A program made the position numbers and the translations under genes. This document shows, one piece after another, positions 45,147 through 53,645 of a DNA stretch of 64,000 nt; position 1 is the stretch's first letter, and each line of letters begins with the position of its first letter. Below the pieces are notes generated by a model, which saw only the letters and a list, made by a program, of their open reading frames with translations, made no database searches and was not told where the DNA came from. The stretch covers positions 1 to 64,000 of the forward strand of contig NZ_JACFSZ010000013.1 of the NCBI RefSeq assembly GCF_014805525.1. Direction: 5' to 3'. Source of the DNA: Rhabdothermincola sediminis (lineage in GTDB: Bacteria; Actinomycetota; Acidimicrobiia; Acidimicrobiales; Acidimicrobilacustridaceae).

Positions 45147-46418
45147 ATGTCGAGCGAGTCGCAGCGGCTGGTGGTCGTGGGGCAGGGCTACGTCGGTCTC
45201 CCGCTCGCCGTGCGCGCCGTCGAGCAGGGCTTCGACGTGGTGGGCCTCGACGTCGACGAGGCCAAGATCAAACGCCTCGCGGCCGGTGAGTCGCCAGTGG
45301 AGGACATCACCGACGAGCGGCTGCGCGCCGCGCTGGCCACGGGCCGGTACCGGCCCACCACCGCCGCCGAGGACTGCGAGGGGTTCGACGTGGCGGTGAT
45401 CTCCGTACCCACCCCACTGCGCGAGGGCAACCCCGACCTCAGCTACATCGAGCAGGCCGCCGCCGCCATCGCGCCCCATCTGCGCCGAGGGGCCACGGTC
45501 GTGCTGGAATCCACGACCTACCCAGGCACCACCGAGGAGCTTGTGGGGCCGATCCTCGAGGACGGCTCGGGGCTGGTGGCGGGCAGCGACTTCCACCTGG
45601 GCTACAGCCCGGAGCGCATCGATCCCGGCAACCGCACCTGGACCCTCGAGAACACCCCCAAGGTGGTCTCCGGGGTGGACGCCGCGTCGCTCGCCGCGGT
45701 GCAGGCCTTCTACGACGCCATCGTCGACACCACCGTGCCGGTCTCGTCGCCGAAGGAGGCCGAGCTCACCAAGCTGCTCGAGAACACGTTCCGGCACGTG
45801 AACATCGCGCTGGTCAATGAGCTGGCCATGTTCGCCAACGAGCTGGGCATCGACGTGTGGGAGGCCATAGACGCCGCCTCCACCAAGCCGTTCGGATTCA
45901 TGCGGTTCACGCCTGGCCCCGGAGTGGGCGGTCACTGCCTACCCATCGACCCCTCGTACCTCTCGTGGCGGGTTCGCCGCTCGCTGGGCGAGACGTTCCG
46001 CTTCGTCGAGCTGGCCAACGACGTCAACGACCACATGCCCGACTACGTCGTGCGCCGGCTGATGATGGCGTTGAACCGCCGGGGCCTGGCGATGAAGGGG
46101 CGACGGGTGCTGCTGCTCGGCATGTCCTACAAGCGCAACACGGGTGACGCCCGCGAGTCGCCCTCGCAGCCCATCGCCCGCCAGCTCGTGCAGCTCGAAG
46201 CCGAGGTGCTCGTCGTGGACCCCTTCGTCGACGACCGCCACCTGCCGCCCGGGGTCACCCGGGTCGAGCTCACCCCCGAGGTGCTGCGCAGCGCCGCCGC
46301 GGTGCTCCTGCTCGTCGGGCACGACGCCTTCGACCGGGAGCTGATCGTCGAGCACGCCAGCTACGTGTTCGATTCGCAGCGGTGCCTGCCGCCGGCGGCC
46401 AACGTCGAGTACCTCTGA
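45147..46418 (+). CDS. nucleotide-sugar dehydrogenase (UDP-glucose/UDP-HexNAc/GDP-mannose type)
   Basis: A 423-residue NAD-dependent dehydrogenase that oxidises a nucleotide sugar to its uronic acid in two steps. It shows VVVGQGYVGLPLAVRAVEQG (NAD site), ESTTYPGTTEE, SPKEAELTKLLENTFRHVNI (catalytic lysine helix) and GVGGHCLPIDPSYL with the nucleophilic cysteine. The pattern is closer to UDP-GlcNAc dehydrogenases (WbpA/WecC-like) than to UDP-glucose dehydrogenases, but substrate cannot be fixed. It ends at a 9-bp hairpin. It would supply an acidic sugar to an envelope polymer, although it is 17 kb from the main locus. Confidence 0.9.
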   Translation: MSSESQRLVVVGQGYVGLPLAVRAVEQGFDVVGLDVDEAKIKRLAAGESPVEDITDERLRAALATGRYRPTTAAEDCEGFDVAVISVPTPLREGNPDLSYIEQAAAAIAPHLRRGATVVLESTTYPGTTEELVGPILEDGSGLVAGSDFHLGYSPERIDPGNRTWTLENTPKVVSGVDAASLAAVQAFYDAIVDTTVPVSSPKEAELTKLLENTFRHVNIALVNELAMFANELGIDVWEAIDAASTKPFGFMRFTPGPGVGGHCLPIDPSYLSWRVRRSLGETFRFVELANDVNDHMPDYVVRRLMMALNRRGLAMKGRRVLLLGMSYKRNTGDARESPSQPIARQLVQLEAEVLVVDPFVDDRHLPPGVTRVELTPEVLRSAAAVLLLVGHDAFDRELIVEHASYVFDSQRCLPPAANVEYL

Positions 46419-46439
46419 GGCGCGCCGGGCGGCGCGCCT
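46418..46439. terminator. hairpin between convergent genes
   Basis: AGGCGCGCC, loop GGGC, GGCGCGCCT form a 9-bp perfect stem. It begins at the last base of the nucleotide-sugar dehydrogenase stop and faces the LapA-like gene. There is no T tract on either side, so it is a terminator by position only. Confidence 0.5.
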
Positions 46440-46490
46440 GATCAGATCGCGCACCGTCGGGCCGCGCGCCGCAGCGGCCGCGTGCCCCGC

Positions 46491-46730
46491 TCAGCGCTTG
46501 GGGCGGCGCGACCGGCGACCGGCCAGGAAACCGACGAGCAACGCCAGCACCACCGTGCCGGCCAGCATCAGCCACAGCGGGGCGGTGAACTGGAGGAAGA
46601 GGAACGTGAACGGGACCTCTTCCCGGTTCTGTCCGACGAAGGCCAGCAGGGCCAGCAGGATCACCGCGCCGCCCACCAGCCGGGCATCGACCTGCATCTT
46701 GGCGCCGCGATGTTCAGCCTCACGAGCCAT
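46491..46730 (-). CDS. LapA/DUF1049-domain small membrane protein
   Basis: A 79-residue protein with two membrane helices. After a short polar N-terminus comes RLVGGAVILLALLAFVGQNR, then EEVPFTFLFLQFTAPLWLML (the family motif of a short periplasmic turn between helices) and a second helix ending in a basic tail (GRRSRRPKR). DUF1049 proteins are related to LapA, involved in envelope assembly in enterobacteria; the actinobacterial role is unknown. The ATG at 46730 is preceded by GGGAGG, so it is preferred over an upstream start. Confidence 0.85.
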   Translation of the reverse strand: MAREAEHRGAKMQVDARLVGGAVILLALLAFVGQNREEVPFTFLFLQFTAPLWLMLAGTVVLALLVGFLAGRRSRRPKR

Positions 46731-46828
46731 GGAGCACCTCCCTGCGGTACCGGTCGTATCGGTCACCGTAGCGGGCATAGATCAGCCGACCGCGGACGTT
46801 GGAGCCCATGACTGATGGGAGAGTTGGC

Positions 46829-47749
46829 ATGGACATCGCGATCACGGGTGCGAGCGGCCTGATCGGTCGAGCGTTGGCCACGGATCTCCAGCGTGACGGC
46901 CATCGGGTGGTCGCGGTCTCCCGCAATCCGGCGGCGCTGCGGGGTCTGGACGCCCTGGGCTGGGATCCGGCCGCGACGCGCATCGACCGGGTGGGCTTCG
47001 AGGGGATCGACGCGGTGGTGCACCTCGCCGGCGCGGGCATCGGCGACCACCGCTGGACCGACGCCTACAAGCGCGAGATCCGCGAGAGCCGCGAGCTCGG
47101 CACCCGGCTCTTGGCCGAGACCCTCGCCAGCCTGCAACGGCCCCCTCCGGTGCTCGTGTCCGGCTCCGCGATCGGCTACTACGGCGACCGGGGCGACGAG
47201 GTGCTCACCGAGCAGAGCCCACCGGGCGGCGGGTTCCTCGCCGAGGTGTGCATCGGGTGGGAGGCCGCCGCGGCGCCCGCGACGGAAGCCGGGATCCGCA
47301 CCGCGTTCATCCGCACCGGCATCGTGCTGTCCGCAGAGGGCGGCGCGCTCGCGAAGCTGCTGCCGCTGTTCCGGTTGGGGCTCGGCGGCCGCATGGGGAG
47401 CGGCCGCCAGTGGTGGAGCTGGATCTCCATCGCCGACGAGGTGCGGGCGATCCGCTGGCTGATCGACCACGACCTGTCGGGACCGGTGAACCTCACCGCG
47501 CCGACCCCTGTGACCAACGCGGCATTCACCAAGGTCCTGGCGTCGGTACTGCGCCGGCCGGCCGTCTTCCCGGTCCCCGCGTTCGCCCCGAGGCTGCTGC
47601 GCGGGGCAGAGTTGGCCGACGAGCTGCTCTTCGCCAGCCAGCGGGTCGAGCCTGCGGTCCTGGCCGGGAGCGGCTTCACGTTCTCGGCGCCGGACCTCGA
47701 AGGCGCGCTGCGGGACATCCTCGACAGCAGGAAGGAGGCAGGCAGGTGA
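46829..47749 (+). CDS. TIGR01777/SDR39U1-family epimerase-like protein
   Basis: A 306-residue atypical SDR. It has IAITGASGLIGRALATDL (nucleotide-binding), VVHLAGAGIGDHRWTDAYK and VSGSAIGYYGDRGDE, the family motif with the tyrosine. The C-terminal DUF1731-like tail is about 45 residues. These proteins are predicted nucleotide-sugar epimerases; their substrates are unknown, and several affect cell division. ATG 46829 is chosen because GGGAGA lies upstream and the NAD motif then sits at the family position; ATG 46808 is an alternative. Its stop overlaps the next gene (GTGA). Confidence 0.9.
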   Translation: MDIAITGASGLIGRALATDLQRDGHRVVAVSRNPAALRGLDALGWDPAATRIDRVGFEGIDAVVHLAGAGIGDHRWTDAYKREIRESRELGTRLLAETLASLQRPPPVLVSGSAIGYYGDRGDEVLTEQSPPGGGFLAEVCIGWEAAAAPATEAGIRTAFIRTGIVLSAEGGALAKLLPLFRLGLGGRMGSGRQWWSWISIADEVRAIRWLIDHDLSGPVNLTAPTPVTNAAFTKVLASVLRRPAVFPVPAFAPRLLRGAELADELLFASQRVEPAVLAGSGFTFSAPDLEGALRDILDSRKEAGR

Positions 47750-48204
47750 GCAGGTCGAAGCGGCAGGTGTCGGTGAGCCGGGTGATCGCGGCTCCGCCGG
47801 AGAAGATCTTCGACGTGCTGGCGGACCCGTCCAAACACCCGATCATCGACGGGTCCGGCACCGTCAAGCACGCCCGGGCCAGCGCGCCCCGCCGACTCGA
47901 GCTGGGCTCGACGTTCGGCATGGATATGCGGATGGGCGTGCCCTACGTCATCAAGAACACGGTGGTGGAGTACGAGCCGAACCGGTTGATCGCCTGGCGC
48001 CACTTCGGGCGGCATCGCTGGCGCTTCGAGCTGGAGCCGGTGGAGGGTGGTACTCGGGTCACGGAGACCTTCGACTGGTCCACGGCGCTCGCGCCCTGGC
48101 TGATCGAGCTGGTCGGGTACCCGAAGCGGCACCCGACCAACATGCTCGCGACCCTGGAGCGCCTCGACGCCTACGTCACCACCGGCGAGGTACCGGCGAG
48201 CTGA
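47746..48204 (+). CDS. SRPBCC-family (START-like) protein
   Basis: A 152-residue helix-grip protein of the polyketide cyclase/dehydrase-type SRPBCC group, typically a hydrophobic-ligand carrier. It starts with VSVSRVIAAPPEKIFDVLAD, the family N-terminus, and contains LIAWRHFGRHRWRFELEP and TRVTETFDWS. The GTG overlaps the epimerase stop (GTGA) and follows GGAAGGAGG, so the two are co-translated. The fixed pairing of SDR39U1 epimerase and SRPBCC protein implies a shared function not yet known. Confidence 0.88.
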   Translation: MSRSKRQVSVSRVIAAPPEKIFDVLADPSKHPIIDGSGTVKHARASAPRRLELGSTFGMDMRMGVPYVIKNTVVEYEPNRLIAWRHFGRHRWRFELEPVEGGTRVTETFDWSTALAPWLIELVGYPKRHPTNMLATLERLDAYVTTGEVPAS

Positions 48205-48225
48205 TCGACCGGTGACCCCGCCGGC

Positions 48226-49002
48226 TCACTTGGGCTGCATGCGGATGCCGCCGTCGACGCGGATGGTCTCGGCGTTCATGTAGCTGTTGCCGATGAGCTC
48301 GAGCACCATGCTGGCCAGCTCGTCGGGGGTGCCGAGCCGCTTGGGGAACAGCACGCCCTTCTCGAGGTTGGCCTTGAACGCTTCGGACGCCTCGCCCTGG
48401 CCGTAGATCGGGGTGTCGATGAGGCCAGGCGCCACCGTGTTCACCCGGATGCCCACGGCGGAGAGGTCGCGGGCCACGGGGAGGGTCATACCGACGACGC
48501 CGCCCTTGGAGGCCGAGTAGGAGGCCTGGCCGATCTGGCCGTCGAAGGCCGCCACCGAGGAGATGTTCACGATGGCGCCCCGCTCGCCGCTGTCGAGCGG
48601 TTCGGTCTGGCTCATGGCGGTGGCCGCCAGGCGGATGCAGTTGAAGGTGCCGATCAGGTTGACCTCCACGACCTTGCGGAACACCTCGAGGTCGTGGGCG
48701 GATTCGTAGCGGCCGTCCTTGCCGATGGTGCGGGTGGCCCACCCGATGCCGGCGGAGTTCACCAGCGCCCGCAGCGGGCCCATCTCCTTGGCCAGCTCGA
48801 CCGCGGCGATCACTTCGTCGGTGTTGGTGACGTCGACGTGTGCGAAGGCGCCGCCCAGCTCCGAAGCCAGCGCGTTGCCCTTGTCGTCCTGAAGGTCGGC
48901 GATGACGACCTTCGCCCCCCGGGCCGTGAGCTGGCGGGCGCAGGCCTCGCCGATGCCCGAGGCCCCGCCGGTCACGATTGCGGAGATCCCGTTGATGTCC
49001 AT
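48226..49002 (-). CDS. short-chain dehydrogenase, 3-hydroxyacyl-CoA dehydrogenase type-2-like
   Basis: A 258-residue classical SDR. Motifs are [17 protein letters not shown] (NAD), [27 protein letters not shown] (catalytic serine) and YSASKGG. The insertion before the catalytic serine ([18 protein letters not shown]) matches type-2 3-hydroxyacyl-CoA dehydrogenases, which act in branched-chain fatty acid and isoleucine breakdown. That fits a methylmalonyl-CoA route ending at mutB. ATG 49002 lies 8 bases after TAGGCT, supporting a leaderless start. Confidence 0.9.
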   Translation of the reverse strand: MDINGISAIVTGGASGIGEACARQLTARGAKVVIADLQDDKGNALASELGGAFAHVDVTNTDEVIAAVELAKEMGPLRALVNSAGIGWATRTIGKDGRYESAHDLEVFRKVVEVNLIGTFNCIRLAATAMSQTEPLDSGERGAIVNISSVAAFDGQIGQASYSASKGGVVGMTLPVARDLSAVGIRVNTVAPGLIDTPIYGQGEASEAFKANLEKGVLFPKRLGTPDELASMVLELIGNSYMNAETIRVDGGIRMQPK

Positions 49003-49010
49003 GGCCGGCG

Positions 49011-49016
49011 AGCCTA
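49011..49016 (-). promoter_or_regulatory. -10 box (TAGGCT) of a leaderless promoter for the short-chain dehydrogenase
   Basis: TAGGCT ends 8 bases before the ATG at 49002. Confidence 0.5.
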
Positions 49017-49080
49017 CGCAAGCCCTCGCGACCGGAGCCAAACCGCCCTGACCGGACCCCGCCGCTCACTGCTCCACCGT

Positions 49081-49125
49081 TCTGTTCACCGATCCGCGGC
49101 CATGGGCCGCGCCACCATGAACAGA
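49081..49125. terminator. long nested inverted repeat downstream of hyuB
   Basis: Outer arms TCTGTTCA and TGAACAGA (49081-49088, 49118-49125) enclose an inner 7-bp stem CGCGGCC/GGCCGCG with a 3-base loop (49095-49111). It lies 38 bases after the hyuB stop and upstream of the next gene. No T tract follows, so terminator is inferred from position; a protein-binding site is the alternative. Confidence 0.45.
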
Positions 49126-49162
49126 GCGGGGTTGGAACGGGGTCGGAGCGGGGTGCTCGGCA

Positions 49163-50698
49163 TCATGGAGAGACGGGTGCTCCCCACCCGCCGCCACCGG
49201 GAGTGAGCATCCGCAGCACGTCGCCGGCCTCGAGATGGATCGTGCACTTGTCGGGCAGACGCTCGGCCCGGCTCTCGTCGCCGCCGGGGAGCAGCCAGTT
49301 CTCCCCCACCGCCCCGGGCTCGCCGCCGGCCAAGCCCCACGGCTGGGACACCCGCCGCTCGGTGATCAGCGACAGGGTCGCGTCCTCGAGCACCTGCAGG
49401 TCCCGCTCGATCCCCTCTCCACCGGGCGCGGACCCCGCGCCACCACTCCCCCGCCGCAGCCGTTGCCGAAGAACCCGCAGCGGAAACGCCCGCTCCAGCG
49501 CCTCGATCGGAGTGTTTCGGGTGTTGGTCATCGCCGTGTGCACCCCGCTCATGCCCCGCCCCACCGAGCGGCCACCCTGCCCGCCGCCGACCGTCTCGTA
49601 GTACACCCAGCCCGCGCCGCCGATGAGCACGTTGTTCATCGTCCCCTGCGACGCCGCCCCCACCCGGCCGGGCAGAGCGAGGGCCAGCGCACCGAGGCAC
49701 ACGTCGGCCACCCGCTGGCTGACCTCCACGTTGCCTGCGCCCACCGCCGCCGGCGGGCGGGCGTTCACGATGGTGCCGGCGGGGGCGTGCACCCGCACCG
49801 GTCGCAGCAGGCCGCCGTTGCTCGGCAGGGTGGGGTCCAGCGCGCAACGCAGCGCGAACGTCACGGAGCTCACCGTGACCGCCTCCACCGCGTTCACGTT
49901 GCCCGGCCGCTGGGGATCGGTCCCGGTGAAATCGAAGGTCACCTCGTCCCCCTCGACGGTCATCGCCACCGCTATGCGGGTCTCGACCTGCTGGTAGGGC
50001 GCGGGGCCGAACGAGTCGACCACGTCCTCGAAGCGCCACGTCCCGTCGGGCAGCGACGCCAGCTCGGCCCGCATCCGCCGCTCGCCGTAGTCCAGCACCT
50101 CGGCCAACGGCTCACCTGCGAACGACCGCAGCCGCTCCACGCCCACCACGTTGGCCCCGATCTGGGCGTGGAGATCCCCGTCGCGCTCAGCCGGGGTGCG
50201 CGAATTCGCCACCAGCACCGCGCGCACCTCCTCGGTGAGCTTCACCGGGGGGATCCGCAGCCCCTCCTCGAACACCTCGACCGCGTCCGCCGGCAGCGAG
50301 CCCGGCGCGGCGCCACCGACGTCGGCGTGATGCGCCCGGTTCGCCGCCCAGCCGACCAGCCGGCCGTCGGCGAAGCAGGGGGCGACCAGCGTGATGTCGT
50401 TGAGGTGGGTGCCCCCGGCGAAGGGGTCGTTGAGGATCACCTGGTCGCCCGGCGCCAGCGACGACCCGAAGCGCTCGATGGCCACCCGCACCGACGCGGG
50501 CATCGACCCCAGGTGCACGGGGATGTGCTCGGCCTGCACCAGCAGCTCGCCATCCGCGGTGAACAGCGCCGCCGAGCAGTCCGCCCGTTCCTTGATGTTC
50601 GGGCTGAACGCGGCGCGCTGCAGCACCGCCCCCATCTCCTCGGCCACCCCCGTGAGGCGCGACACCAGGATCTGCAAGCCTGCCGGGTCGAGGCTCAC
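49163..50698 (-). CDS. hyuB: hydantoinase B/5-oxoprolinase-family beta subunit
   Basis: A 511-residue HyuB-family protein. Typical motifs are SPNIKERADCSAALFTADGE (N-terminal catalytic region), HLGSMPASV, QVILNDPFAGGTHLNDITL and FDFTGTDPQRPGNVNA. It associates with HyuA to hydrolyse a cyclic amide such as hydantoin or 5-oxoproline, with ATP; acetone carboxylase subunits are related. The substrate cannot be inferred. The GTG at 50698 overlaps the hyuA stop (GTGA). Confidence 0.9.
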   Translation of the reverse strand: MSLDPAGLQILVSRLTGVAEEMGAVLQRAAFSPNIKERADCSAALFTADGELLVQAEHIPVHLGSMPASVRVAIERFGSSLAPGDQVILNDPFAGGTHLNDITLVAPCFADGRLVGWAANRAHHADVGGAAPGSLPADAVEVFEEGLRIPPVKLTEEVRAVLVANSRTPAERDGDLHAQIGANVVGVERLRSFAGEPLAEVLDYGERRMRAELASLPDGTWRFEDVVDSFGPAPYQQVETRIAVAMTVEGDEVTFDFTGTDPQRPGNVNAVEAVTVSSVTFALRCALDPTLPSNGGLLRPVRVHAPAGTIVNARPPAAVGAGNVEVSQRVADVCLGALALALPGRVGAASQGTMNNVLIGGAGWVYYETVGGGQGGRSVGRGMSGVHTAMTNTRNTPIEALERAFPLRVLRQRLRRGSGGAGSAPGGEGIERDLQVLEDATLSLITERRVSQPWGLAGGEPGAVGENWLLPGGDESRAERLPDKCTIHLEAGDVLRMLTPGGGGWGAPVSP

Positions 50699-52515
50699 CG
50701 GTCCCGCTCCCGGCGCAGCACCAACGCCCCCGCCACCCCCGGCTCGGCTCGCCAACCGGCCGGCACCCAGATCGTGCAGTCCGGCTCCGCGACCACCGCC
50801 GGGCCGGCGACCTCGGCCCGCTCGACCAGCGGCAGGTCCCCGAGGGCCACTGGCGCCCGCCGCCGGGCGGCGGCCCGCACGGCCACGACCTCCACCGGGT
50901 GGCCCGGCCGGGCGTAGCCGTTGTGGCGCCGGTGCGCGTCGTGGAAGCCCTCCACCGAGGCCACCCGCAGCTCATGGCTCTGCCCCTCGTAGCGGCAGTC
51001 CAGCCAGGTCTCCACCTCCACCCCCACCTCGCCGTCACCCGCGCCCAGCGCGGCCAGCGCCGCCGCCGCCAGCTCCGCCCGGGCCTCCCCCAGCCCACGG
51101 TGGTCACCCGGCATCGCCCACGAGCGCACCAGGTCCCGCTGCTCGGGCGCACACAGGATCCCCGCCGCCGAGAGCACACCCGCCCGGGCCGGCACGATCA
51201 CGCACGGCATGCCCAGCGCGTCGGCGAGGTCGCAGGCGTGCAGCGGCCCCGCGCCGCCGAAGGCCACCAGGGCCAGCCGGCGGGGATCGACCCCCCGCTC
51301 CACCGACACCTTCCGCAACGCCTGCACCATGTTGGCGTTCACCACCGCCAGCACCCCCGCCGCGTCGACACCCGCCCGCTCGAGCGCCTCGCGGGCCAGG
51401 CGGGCGTCGAGGGTCCCCAAACCCGGGAACGAGGCGTCGAGGGGGATGCGCCCGGCGACCAGGTTGGCGTCGGTCACCGTCGGCTCGGTGCCGCCTTGCC
51501 CGTAGCAGGCCGGGCCGGGGACCGCGCCCGCGCTCTCGGGGCCGACCACCAGTGCCCCACCGGGGTCGACGCGGGCGATGGACCCGCCGCCCGCGCCGAT
51601 GGTGTGGACGTCCAGCGACGGCAGCCGCACCGGCAGCCCGGCCACCTGCCGCTCAGCCGCGGGCTCGGGCCGCCCGCCCAGCACCAGGCACACGTCGGTG
51701 CTGGTGCCCCCCATGTCGAAGGTGACGGCGTCGGGGTACCCGTTGGCCACCGCCACCGCCGCCCCAGCCGCCACCCCACCGGCCGGTCCCGACAGCAGCA
51801 ACGCCGCCGGGCGCTCGGCGGCCTCCGCCGCGGGCACCAGCCCACCGGCCGAAGTCATCACCACCACCCGCTCGGCGGCATCGGCGAGGCCTCGCAGGTA
51901 CCGCCTGCACACCGGCCGCAGGTAGGCGTTGGCCACAGTGGTCACCGTTCGCTCGTACTCGCGGAACTCGGGGCTGATCTCGTGCGAGCAGGTCACGTCG
52001 AAGCCCCGAGCAGCGAGCGCCTCGGCCACGGCCCGCTCGTGGTCGGGTCGCAGGTCCGCGTGCAGGAGGCACACCGCGATCGCCTCCACCCCCGCGAGCT
52101 GCCCGCCGGAGGGCAGCGACGACCGGTCGAGGGGCACCAGCACCTCGCCGCGCGCGTCGAGCCGCTCGCGGACCTCGAAGCGCAACGGGCGGGGCACCAG
52201 CGGGGCGGGCCGGTCGATCGTGTGGTCGTACAGGGACGGCCGGTCCTGGCGGGCGATCTCGATGACGTCGGCCAGGCCCTCGGTGGTCACCAGCGCCACC
52301 ACGGCGCCGCGCCGCTCGAGCAGGGCGTTGGTGGCAACGGTGGTGCCGTGCGCCAACACGTGGACCGGGCCGGCGGCCAGCGCGGCGATGCCCTGGCGCA
52401 CGGCCCGACCCGGGTCGTCAGGGGTGGAGGGCACCTTGAGCACCCGGCCGTCGTCGGTGACCAGGTCGGTGAAGGTGCCACCGGTGTCGCTGGCGAGACG
52501 CATCCCGAGACGCAT
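50695..52515 (-). CDS. hyuA: hydantoinase A/5-oxoprolinase-family alpha subunit
   Basis: A 606-residue ATP-binding subunit of the HyuA family. The first region has RLASDTGGTFTDLV (phosphate-binding), then HGTTVATNALLERRGA, and the central ATPase region has VTFDMGGTSTDVCLV and IGAGGGSIARVDPGGAL. The C-terminus ends with the family's beta-rich part (VAEPDCTIWVPAGW). Two ATGs (52515 and 52503) are possible; the first overlaps the stop of the RNase H-type gene. It is co-transcribed with hyuB. Confidence 0.9.
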   Translation of the reverse strand: MRLGMRLASDTGGTFTDLVTDDGRVLKVPSTPDDPGRAVRQGIAALAAGPVHVLAHGTTVATNALLERRGAVVALVTTEGLADVIEIARQDRPSLYDHTIDRPAPLVPRPLRFEVRERLDARGEVLVPLDRSSLPSGGQLAGVEAIAVCLLHADLRPDHERAVAEALAARGFDVTCSHEISPEFREYERTVTTVANAYLRPVCRRYLRGLADAAERVVVMTSAGGLVPAAEAAERPAALLLSGPAGGVAAGAAVAVANGYPDAVTFDMGGTSTDVCLVLGGRPEPAAERQVAGLPVRLPSLDVHTIGAGGGSIARVDPGGALVVGPESAGAVPGPACYGQGGTEPTVTDANLVAGRIPLDASFPGLGTLDARLAREALERAGVDAAGVLAVVNANMVQALRKVSVERGVDPRRLALVAFGGAGPLHACDLADALGMPCVIVPARAGVLSAAGILCAPEQRDLVRSWAMPGDHRGLGEARAELAAAALAALGAGDGEVGVEVETWLDCRYEGQSHELRVASVEGFHDAHRRHNGYARPGHPVEVVAVRAAARRRAPVALGDLPLVERAEVAGPAVVAEPDCTIWVPAGWRAEPGVAGALVLRRERDR

Positions 52516-53540
52516 CAGGGCTCCGGGTCGGGCGCGGGTGGTTCGAGGATCCACACGTCGTCGCCGAGGTGGTCGGCGAGCGAGCGGTGGAGGCGACCGA
52601 GGCTCTCGTCCCGGCGATCCCACACCAGCACCGCTTCGGCCGCGTGCCGGGCCAGCCACGCGTCCCGGCGGGCCAGCGCGGCGCCGGCCTGCTGCTTGGA
52701 ACGTGGTTCCTTGCGTTCCAGGGTGATCACGTCGATGGCGTCGTCGAGCAGGTCACGGAACTGGTGCTGGGACTCGTCGGGCCACACCTTCTCGGGATGC
52801 GGGTACGGCAGCACCACCAGGTACGGCACACCCGCCTCCCGGGCGGCCTGCGCGCCGAGCATCTCGGCCCCGAGCCGCAACCCCGTCACCACCACCAAGT
52901 CAGCGAACAGCTCGTGTTTGGCCCGGAGGATCTCCACCAGCTTGCGGCGAACCTCGGCGGCCACCGGGTTGTCCCCGTAGCCGCCGAGCTCAGGGGGACG
53001 GTGACCGAACACCACAAGGGGATGGCCGGGCAGCGGCGCGTCGGCCAGCGCCGCCGGCTGGGGTCGCCCCACCTGGTCGGCCGGCCCCAACTCGGGGGGC
53101 GGTCCAATACCGGACCGCCCCCGCTGCTCGAGCGCGGCTTCGACCGCCAGGCGGTCCACCAGCTCGTTCATCGGGTCACCGCCGTGACCCTTGACCCAGC
53201 GGAAGGTGACGTCACCGCGGGCGCGCACCAGCTCGACCAACGGCTCCCACAGGTCGCGGTTGGCGACCGGCTTGCGCTGGCTGTTCTTCCAACCCCGCTC
53301 GAGCCATCCCTCCCACCAGCGGTCGCGGAAGCAGTTGACGACGTAGGTGGAGTCGCTCACCACCTCCAGCCGGCCGGGGTTGGCCCGCACGGCTTCGAGC
53401 GCGGCGGTGATCTCCATGCGTTGGTTCGTGGTCCGCGGCTCCGCGCCGGACGCGTACGGGCCGGCAGGTACGGCCCACGCCCACCCGCCGGGCCCCGGGT
53501 TCCCGCTGCACGCGCCGTCGGTGTACACGACGGTGCTCAT
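52515..53540 (-). CDS. RNase HI fused to a YpsA/DUF1273 (SLOG-like) domain
   Basis: A 341-residue two-domain protein. Residues 1-~140 are RNase HI with all catalytic residues: D8 (TDGACSGNPGPGG), E43, D63 (SDSTYV), H119 and D129. It would cleave RNA in RNA-DNA hybrids. Residues ~165-341 resemble YpsA/DUF1273: VVFGHRPPELGGYGDN, VVVTGLRLGAEMLGAQAARE, VLPYPHPEKVWPDESQ and VLVWDRRDESLG. SLOG proteins bind nucleotides or sense small ligands. A fused pair is unusual; I infer a nucleic-acid or nucleotide-linked function. GGAG lies 9 bases before the ATG. It is first in an overlapping operon with hyuA and hyuB. Confidence 0.85.
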   Translation of the reverse strand: MSTVVYTDGACSGNPGPGGWAWAVPAGPYASGAEPRTTNQRMEITAALEAVRANPGRLEVVSDSTYVVNCFRDRWWEGWLERGWKNSQRKPVANRDLWEPLVELVRARGDVTFRWVKGHGGDPMNELVDRLAVEAALEQRGRSGIGPPPELGPADQVGRPQPAALADAPLPGHPLVVFGHRPPELGGYGDNPVAAEVRRKLVEILRAKHELFADLVVVTGLRLGAEMLGAQAAREAGVPYLVVLPYPHPEKVWPDESQHQFRDLLDDAIDVITLERKEPRSKQQAGAALARRDAWLARHAAEAVLVWDRRDESLGRLHRSLADHLGDDVWILEPPAPDPEP

Positions 53541-53645
53541 CGTCGGCACTCCGAGCTCACGCCCGCATCCTCGCACGTGACCGGCCAACCCCTCCGGCGG
53601 ACCTACCGGCCGGTAACCAGCGCCGAGCGGGCATCATCGGTGGTG

